Shown here: one piece after another, positions 11,899 through 16,578 of the stretch
Layout of the letters: each line of letters begins with the position of its first letter
How positions within the stretch are numbered: position 1 is the stretch's first letter
Source of the DNA: Alphaproteobacteria bacterium
GTDB taxonomy: Bacteria > Pseudomonadota > Alphaproteobacteria > RF32 > CAG-239
NCBI GenBank assembly: GCA_017452115.1
Contig: JAFTNB010000001.1
Span: 1 to 16,578, forward strand
Direction of reading: 5' to 3'
Length of the DNA stretch: 16,578 nt
The notes under the pieces: generated by a model
What the model was told of the DNA's origin: nothing
What the model saw: the letters and a program-made list of their open reading frames with translations, nothing else
The model's database searches: none
Translations under genes and position numbers: made by a program

Positions 11899-12411
11899 AT
11901 GGAAGTTTCATTAAGAAAATATGCGAATATTCGGGGTGTTTCTTTGGCTGCAGTTCAAAAAGCTGTGAAAACTGGGCGCATCAGATTAGAGAGTTCTGGA
12001 AAGATTAATGTAGAAAAAGCTAATCGTGATTGGCGTGAAAACACAAATCCTATGCAAGCAAAACCTGTTGATGTTCAGGATGTTTCAATTTCAGTTACAG
12101 ATGCTCCGCTTAAAGACACTAGAGGAGCAACATATAATCAGGCTCGTGCGGCTAATGAATTTTATCGCGCGATGTTTATGAAAGAACGGCTTAAAAAGTT
12201 TAAATCGGAGGTTGTTGATAGGCAAAAAGTTAATAATCATGTGTTCCGTCTTGCTCGAGCCACCAGAGATTTAATAGCAGGTTTTCCTGCCAGACGGGCG
12301 GCGGTTATAGCAGCAAAGCTAAAAGCCGATGAACACGAAACGTTGGTGGTATTGGAAGATGAGTTCAGAGACCTCTTATCAGAAATCGGAGATTTTGGAA
12401 AGCCATTATGA
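11899..12411 (+). CDS. Terminase small subunit, Nu1-like
   Basis: A 170-residue protein. Residues 1-45 (LRKYANIRGVSLAAVQKAVKTGRI...) form the winged helix-turn-helix DNA-binding domain of the lambda Nu1 family, which binds the packaging site. The middle part (TYNQARAANEFYRAMFMKERLKKFKSEVVDRQKV) is helical and mediates oligomerisation in relatives. The C-terminus would contact the large subunit. No clear ribosome binding site is seen upstream, and the start lies three bases after the methyltransferase stop, so translation probably depends on coupling. Its frame overlaps the large terminase start. Confidence 0.85.
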   Translation: MEVSLRKYANIRGVSLAAVQKAVKTGRIRLESSGKINVEKANRDWRENTNPMQAKPVDVQDVSISVTDAPLKDTRGATYNQARAANEFYRAMFMKERLKKFKSEVVDRQKVNNHVFRLARATRDLIAGFPARRAAVIAAKLKADEHETLVVLEDEFRDLLSEIGDFGKPL

Positions 12412-14302
12412 TGGAGATGATGCGGTTGGTGAGAATTGGATGCATGGATTTTATCCTGATTCTTATAAAACTGTTTCAGAATGGGCTGACGAATATAGAA
12501 TACTTTCTAGTAAATCGGCTTCGGAAGCTGGAAAGTGGCGAACTTCAAGAACACCTTATTTAAAGGAGATTATGGATTGCTTATCGCCACATAATCCGGT
12601 GCAGAAAGTTATTTTTATGAAAGGTGCACAGATTGGAGGAACTGAATGTGGAAATAACTGGATTGGATATGTAATACATCACGCTCCTGGTCCAATGTTG
12701 GCTGTATCGCCAACTGTTGAAATGGCTAAACGAAATTCTCGCCAACGTATTGATCCTTTAATTGAGGATTGTCCAGCTCTCAAACAATTAGTTTGTCCGG
12801 CTAGATCTAGAGATCGTGGAAATACGATGCTATCTAAAGATTTTCCTGGTGGAGTATTAGTGTTAACAGGTGCAAACTCGGCTGTTGGATTACGTTCTAT
12901 GCCAGCTCGATATTTGTTTATGGATGAAGTTGATGGATATCCTAGAGATTTGGAGGGCGAAGGCGATCCAATTCTTTTGGCAGAGCGTCGTACTGCTACA
13001 TTTCAAAAGCGCAAGAAAATATTTCTGGTTTCTACGCCCACAATCAAGGGATTGTCTAATATAGAGCGAGAGTTTGAGCATTCTGATAAACGTTATTTTA
13101 TGTTGCCATGTCCTTTTTGTGGAGAGTACCAAGCTCTAAAATGGGAACAAATCCGCACAGAACCAGAGGTTATGTATGAATGTGAGCATTGTCATGAACT
13201 GATACCTGAGTATCATAAAACTCAAATGCTTGAAAATGGTAAATGGGTTGCAACAGCAGAGAGCGATGGTTTAACAGTTGGTTTTCACTTATCGTCACTT
13301 TACTCTCCTGTGGGATGGTTATCTTGGAAAGAATGTGTTGGTATTTATAAAAGAGCACAAGAAGATACAACGTTGATGCAAGGTTTCCAAAACACTATTC
13401 TAGGTGAGACTTATGAAGAAGAGACGGATGCTCCTGAATGGCAAAGAATTTATGAAATAAGAGAAGATTATCCTATTGGCACAATACCTATGGGTGGTTT
13501 ATTCTTAACAGCCGGCGTTGATATTCAGAAAGATCGTATTGAATGTGAGATTGTTGCTTGGGGACGTCAAAAACAGAGTTGGTCTGTTGATTATCAAGTT
13601 TTAATGGGAGATACAGCCAAACCTGAAGTTTGGAGAAAGCTCGAAGATGTTTTAATGAAAGATTATCCGCATGCAAGTGGAATAACTCTTCCTATAAGGG
13701 TTATGTGTGTAGATAGTGGTTATGCTACACAAGATGTATATACATTTGTTAGGCAGTTTACTCAAGCTAGTTGGGGTGGAAATGGAGCAAGGGCAAATGC
13801 GCCAAGAACTGTTGTGGCAATTAAAGGTCAGAGCCGAGATATCGCAATGATACTTTCCACATCTAAGGCAGATACAAAGAAAAAAGGCCTAAAGGTTTGG
13901 AATATATCTGGTCCTGTAATTAAAACGGAATTTTATCGTTGGCTTAAAATGGAAAGGATTGGAGATGATGCATCTCAATTTGGTCGTTGTCATTTTCCTC
14001 AGTATTCTGAAGAGTATTTCAAACAAATTACTTCTGAACATCAGGTTGTTCGAATAACAAAAGGATATCCTAAACCTGTATGGGAAAAAGATCCGACAAG
14101 ACGAAATGAGGCTTTAGACTGCAGAGTATATGCTCGTGTTGGTGCTGCAATTTATGGTCTTGATCGGTTTTCAGAAAATATGTGGGTAGAACTTGAAGCT
14201 CAAATTCCTGTTGCCCAAGTACAAGAAAAACAAGAATTTAAGCGCAAGAAACTTAAATTACAACAATATCAAACAATGAGGGTTGATGATCCATGGCTAT
14301 GA
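12359..14302 (+). CDS. Terminase large subunit, GpA family
   Basis: About 647 residues from ATG 12359. An in-frame ATG at 12440 (GGTGAG upstream) is an alternative start and would avoid most of the overlap with the small subunit gene. The N-terminal ATPase has VSEWADEYRIL, a Walker A-like GAQIGGTE (about residues 89-96) and Walker B LFMDEVDG (Asp189, Glu190). A zinc-finger-like insert has CPFCG...CEHCH. The C-terminal nuclease has GVDIQKDRIECEIVAW, CVDSGYATQDVYTFV and NEALDCRVYA, the metal-binding acidic residues of the RNase H-like fold. It would pump and cut DNA at cos sites, as lambda gpA does. The gene overlaps the gpW-like gene by ten bases. Confidence 0.95.
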   Translation: MSSETSYQKSEILESHYDGDDAVGENWMHGFYPDSYKTVSEWADEYRILSSKSASEAGKWRTSRTPYLKEIMDCLSPHNPVQKVIFMKGAQIGGTECGNNWIGYVIHHAPGPMLAVSPTVEMAKRNSRQRIDPLIEDCPALKQLVCPARSRDRGNTMLSKDFPGGVLVLTGANSAVGLRSMPARYLFMDEVDGYPRDLEGEGDPILLAERRTATFQKRKKIFLVSTPTIKGLSNIEREFEHSDKRYFMLPCPFCGEYQALKWEQIRTEPEVMYECEHCHELIPEYHKTQMLENGKWVATAESDGLTVGFHLSSLYSPVGWLSWKECVGIYKRAQEDTTLMQGFQNTILGETYEEETDAPEWQRIYEIREDYPIGTIPMGGLFLTAGVDIQKDRIECEIVAWGRQKQSWSVDYQVLMGDTAKPEVWRKLEDVLMKDYPHASGITLPIRVMCVDSGYATQDVYTFVRQFTQASWGGNGARANAPRTVVAIKGQSRDIAMILSTSKADTKKKGLKVWNISGPVIKTEFYRWLKMERIGDDASQFGRCHFPQYSEEYFKQITSEHQVVRITKGYPKPVWEKDPTRRNEALDCRVYARVGAAIYGLDRFSENMWVELEAQIPVAQVQEKQEFKRKKLKLQQYQTMRVDDPWL

Positions 14303-14520
14303 TAGATGTATTAAAACAACGATTAGTGGAAGCAGAAGAAGCCTACCATAAGCTGATGATTGGAGAAAAAGAAGTTAGTGTATCGGTTGGTAATTTTGGT
14401 TCAACAAGCTACAATCAAACGAATATTTCTCAACTAGAGAAGTATATTTCTGCGCTTAAAACACAAATAAATAAAGTTGAAGGTCGAGCATCAAGACGAG
14501 TTATAAAGGTAGTATTTTAA
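14293..14520 (+). CDS. Head-tail joining protein, gpW-like
   Basis: A 75-residue protein with the gpW layout: an N-terminal helix (IDVLKQRLVEAEEAYHKLMIGEK), a short beta hairpin (VSVSVGNFGSTSYNQTNI), and a second helix (LEKYISALKTQINKVEG) with a basic tail. In lambda, gpW joins the portal after packaging to allow tail attachment, and the gene sits between the large terminase and the portal, as here. The start is ATG 14293, overlapping the terminase stop; ATG 14299 in the same frame is possible. The stop overlaps the portal start by one base (TAATG). Confidence 0.85.
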   Translation: MAMIDVLKQRLVEAEEAYHKLMIGEKEVSVSVGNFGSTSYNQTNISQLEKYISALKTQINKVEGRASRRVIKVVF

Positions 14521-16034
14521 TGTCAGACACATCACATACATCAGCATCTGTAACAGCAAGGGAGTTAGCATCATGGAAACCATCAATGGGTTCTGCCGAT
14601 AATGATTTATTGCCTGAACTATCTACAATTGTTGCTCGCTCTAGAGATTTAAGTCGTAATCATGGTGTTGCTAGCGGTGCTATTCAAACATTGAATGACA
14701 ATATTGTGGGAACCGGTTTAAGGCTTTCTGCAAAACCTGACTATAAATTGTTAGGCAAAACTAAGGAATGGGAAGAAGAATGGCAAGTTAAGGTTGAAGG
14801 ACTATGGAGGTCTTGGGCGGAAACAAATTTATGTGATGCATCTCAAATAATGAATTTTCATGGTTTAACTACTCTTGTATTTAAGTCTTGTTTAGTAAAT
14901 GGTGAAGCATTGGTTTTGCCACTTTGGTTAAAAGATAGAAAATTCTCAACATGTCTACAGTTAATAGAACCAGATAGATTATCAAATCCGCAGAACACAA
15001 CAGATAGTAAAAATATGCGCGGTGGTATAGAAATTGATAAGTACGGAGCTCCTATTGCTTATAATATAAAAAAGAGCCATCCTGGAGATTATTGGATTGG
15101 TGCTGATATTGATAACTGGGAGCGAATTCCGGCATATACAGACTTTGGAAGACGTAGAGTTATTCATATTCATGATATTGAGCGTATTGGTCAAACTCGT
15201 GGGAAACCAATTTTAACAGCAATTATGCCAATGTTTAAGATGTTGGATCATTATGAACGTTCTGAACTTCAGGCTGCAATAGTTAATGCAATGATTGCGG
15301 CGTTCATTGAAACTCCAATGGATGCAGAAAACTTGAACGAAATGTTTGGAGGAAATGGTACAGATTATTTAGATGCTAAGAAAGATTGGAAAGTTAAACT
15401 TGAAGGTGGTTCTATTATTCCAATATTTCCTGGTGATAAAATTGCACCTTTTACTCCTAGCCGTCCAAATTCAGCATACGGAAGTTTTATAGAGAATGTT
15501 CTAAGAAATATTGGAACAGGCTTAAATATTCCATATGAGTTACTTTTGAAGGATTTTTCTAAAACGAATTATTCATCTGCTCGAGCAGCATTGCTTGAAG
15601 CATGGCGATTTTTTAATGGTCGCAGACAATGGTTAGCTGATAATTGGGCTACTCCTGTTTATGAGTTATGGCTTGAAGAAGTAGTAAATAAAGGACTTGT
15701 TGATGCTCCAGATTTTTATGAAAACCGCTATGCTTATACGAGGTGTAAATGGATTGGACCAGGACGTGGGTGGGTAGATCCTGTAAAAGAGGCTCAAGCT
15801 TGTCAGCTTAGGATGGAAATAGGTCTATCAACTCTTGAAGCTGAATGCGCATCTCAAGGTTTGGATTGGGAAGAAGTTGTTGAACAGCGACTTCGAGAAA
15901 AAAATAAACTTAAAGAACTTGGATTAGATGGAGGTTTGAGTAATGAAGATACTTACAAAAACTATATGGGCAATAACTCCCGAGATGATTGGAACAATGA
16001 TGGAGATAGCAAATCATACAAAAAAGAGCCCTGA
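14520..16034 (+). CDS. Portal protein, lambda gpB family
   Basis: A 504-residue protein of the lambda-type portal family, forming the twelve-subunit ring at one capsid vertex through which DNA passes. Typical features: SRDLSRNHGVASGAIQTLNDNIVGTGLRL near the N-terminus, VNGEALVL, LIEPDRLSNP, a central HIHDIERIGQTRGKP...MFKMLDHYERSELQAAIVNA, and NIGTGLNIPYELLLKDFSKTNYSSARAALLEAWRFF. The C-terminal tail is polar (Asn, Asp and Lys). The start overlaps the gpW stop, and the last 92 bases overlap the protease gene in another frame. Length is normal for the family. Confidence 0.95.
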   Translation: MSDTSHTSASVTARELASWKPSMGSADNDLLPELSTIVARSRDLSRNHGVASGAIQTLNDNIVGTGLRLSAKPDYKLLGKTKEWEEEWQVKVEGLWRSWAETNLCDASQIMNFHGLTTLVFKSCLVNGEALVLPLWLKDRKFSTCLQLIEPDRLSNPQNTTDSKNMRGGIEIDKYGAPIAYNIKKSHPGDYWIGADIDNWERIPAYTDFGRRRVIHIHDIERIGQTRGKPILTAIMPMFKMLDHYERSELQAAIVNAMIAAFIETPMDAENLNEMFGGNGTDYLDAKKDWKVKLEGGSIIPIFPGDKIAPFTPSRPNSAYGSFIENVLRNIGTGLNIPYELLLKDFSKTNYSSARAALLEAWRFFNGRRQWLADNWATPVYELWLEEVVNKGLVDAPDFYENRYAYTRCKWIGPGRGWVDPVKEAQACQLRMEIGLSTLEAECASQGLDWEEVVEQRLREKNKLKELGLDGGLSNEDTYKNYMGNNSRDDWNNDGDSKSYKKEP

Positions 16035-16578
16035 AGCTGTTGCTAGAGAAATAGGAAAAGAGATGAAGAACACAAATGCCGTTTCAATTCGAGACGGCAT
16101 TGCTGTTATTAGAGTGTCTGGTCCATTATTTAGGTATGCCAATTTATTTACAAAAATATGTGGAGCAACTTCATATGAATTGCTCGCGCAAGATTTTAAC
16201 AAAGCCTTGCAAGATATTAATATTAAAGGAATTTTATTAGATGTTGATAGTCCTGGTGGTGAGGTCAATGGCTGTTCTGAGATTGCTGATATGATATTTA
16301 ATGCTAGAGGTAAAAAGCCAATTATGACATATGCATCAGGCTATTGCTGTTCTGGAGCATATTGGATTGCATCAGCTTGCGATAAAATTTTAGCATCAGA
16401 TACAGCGATATTGGGTTCTATTGGTGTGGTATCTATTTTTGAAAAAGATGATGAAAACAAGACAATTGAAATTGTTTCATCACAAAGTCCTAATAAACGT
16501 CCTAATATTAATACAGATGAAGGTAGAGCTAAAATTCAAGCTCGTATTGATGAATTAGCAGAGGTTTTTATAGATAAA
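15943..16578 (+). CDS. S49-family capsid assembly protease, gpC-like (partial, runs off the window)
   Basis: The start ATG 15943 has GGAGG (15930-15934) eight bases upstream, inside the portal gene. The first 212 residues are visible. The SppA/ClpP-like core has GILLDVDSPGGEVNG (about residues 87-101), catalytic Ser137 in YCCSGAYWIAS, and GSIGVV. Lys185 in SPNKRPN is the likely general base of the Ser-Lys dyad, by position. The N-terminal 40 residues (TPEMIGTMMEIANH...) are the phage-type extension. In lambda the equivalent protein (C) cleaves portal and scaffold during head maturation, and the scaffold is encoded in its 3' part, which lies outside this window. Confidence 0.92.
   Translation, partial: MKILTKTIWAITPEMIGTMMEIANHTKKSPEAVAREIGKEMKNTNAVSIRDGIAVIRVSGPLFRYANLFTKICGATSYELLAQDFNKALQDINIKGILLDVDSPGGEVNGCSEIADMIFNARGKKPIMTYASGYCCSGAYWIASACDKILASDTAILGSIGVVSIFEKDDENKTIEIVSSQSPNKRPNINTDEGRAKIQARIDELAEVFIDK

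Larger units (their letters stand above)
437..16578 (+). mobile_element. Lambda-like prophage, left part
   Basis: The order of a large serine recombinase, sigma-like and replication genes, DNA methyltransferases, small and large terminase, gpW-like protein, portal and S49 capsid protease is that of a temperate lambda-like (GpA terminase) phage. The left boundary is inferred, not seen: the host tRNA and its terminator end at 436 and the first phage-type element begins near 689. The right end, tail, lysis and attR are outside the window, so the attachment core cannot be defined here. No CI/Cro-type repressor gene is visible. Confidence 0.85.

Overview
The window looks like the left end of an integrated, lambda-like tailed-phage prophage in an AT-rich alphaproteobacterium. 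Three things suggest the host class: the pairing of a DUF2924-type protein with a long serine recombinase, a DUF6362-type phage protein, and a SAM-II-like riboswitch, all of which are mostly known from Alphaproteobacteria. Codon use is AT-rich throughout. I cannot name the genus. All identifications come from reading motifs; no database search was run.

Layout. Positions 1-436 are host chromosome: the 3' end of an unrecognised gene, then an intact CAT-anticodon tRNA with its own promoter and terminator. From about 437 the prophage begins: a 313-base leader region, a 55-codon ORF, the DUF2924 gene and the serine recombinase. A bidirectional terminator separates these from an inward-facing operon of three small lipoproteins on the minus strand. 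That operon is preceded by a strong -10 box and a roughly 200-nt structured leader. Next, on the plus strand, come early or regulatory genes: a small sigma-70-like protein, a basic 68-residue protein, a DUF6291/DnaD-like replication protein and a DUF6362 protein.

The middle part is a methylation module. It holds a compact S-adenosylmethionine synthetase behind a SAM-II-like riboswitch, a ParB-domain/beta-class DNA methyltransferase behind an array of GGTTGTCAC repeats, four small phage genes, and a C5-cytosine methyltransferase. From 11899 the packaging and head genes follow in lambda order: Nu1-like small terminase, GpA-like large terminase, gpW-like head joining protein, portal (gpB) and an S49 capsid protease (gpC) that runs off the window.

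How it fits together. The phage carries its own SAM supply next to two SAM-consuming DNA methyltransferases, and the SAM synthetase appears to be under SAM feedback. A second theme is RNA structure at start codons. At least five genes (ORF 750, the lipoprotein operon, the sigma-like gene, the 68-residue gene and metK) have leaders in which the ribosome binding site can pair with an upstream segment. Two different leader elements each occur twice: a 38-base element at 689 and 5272, and a 41/45-base element at 863 and 9253. The lipoprotein leader, with mutually exclusive helices and an anti-Shine-Dalgarno loop, is the best candidate for something undescribed.
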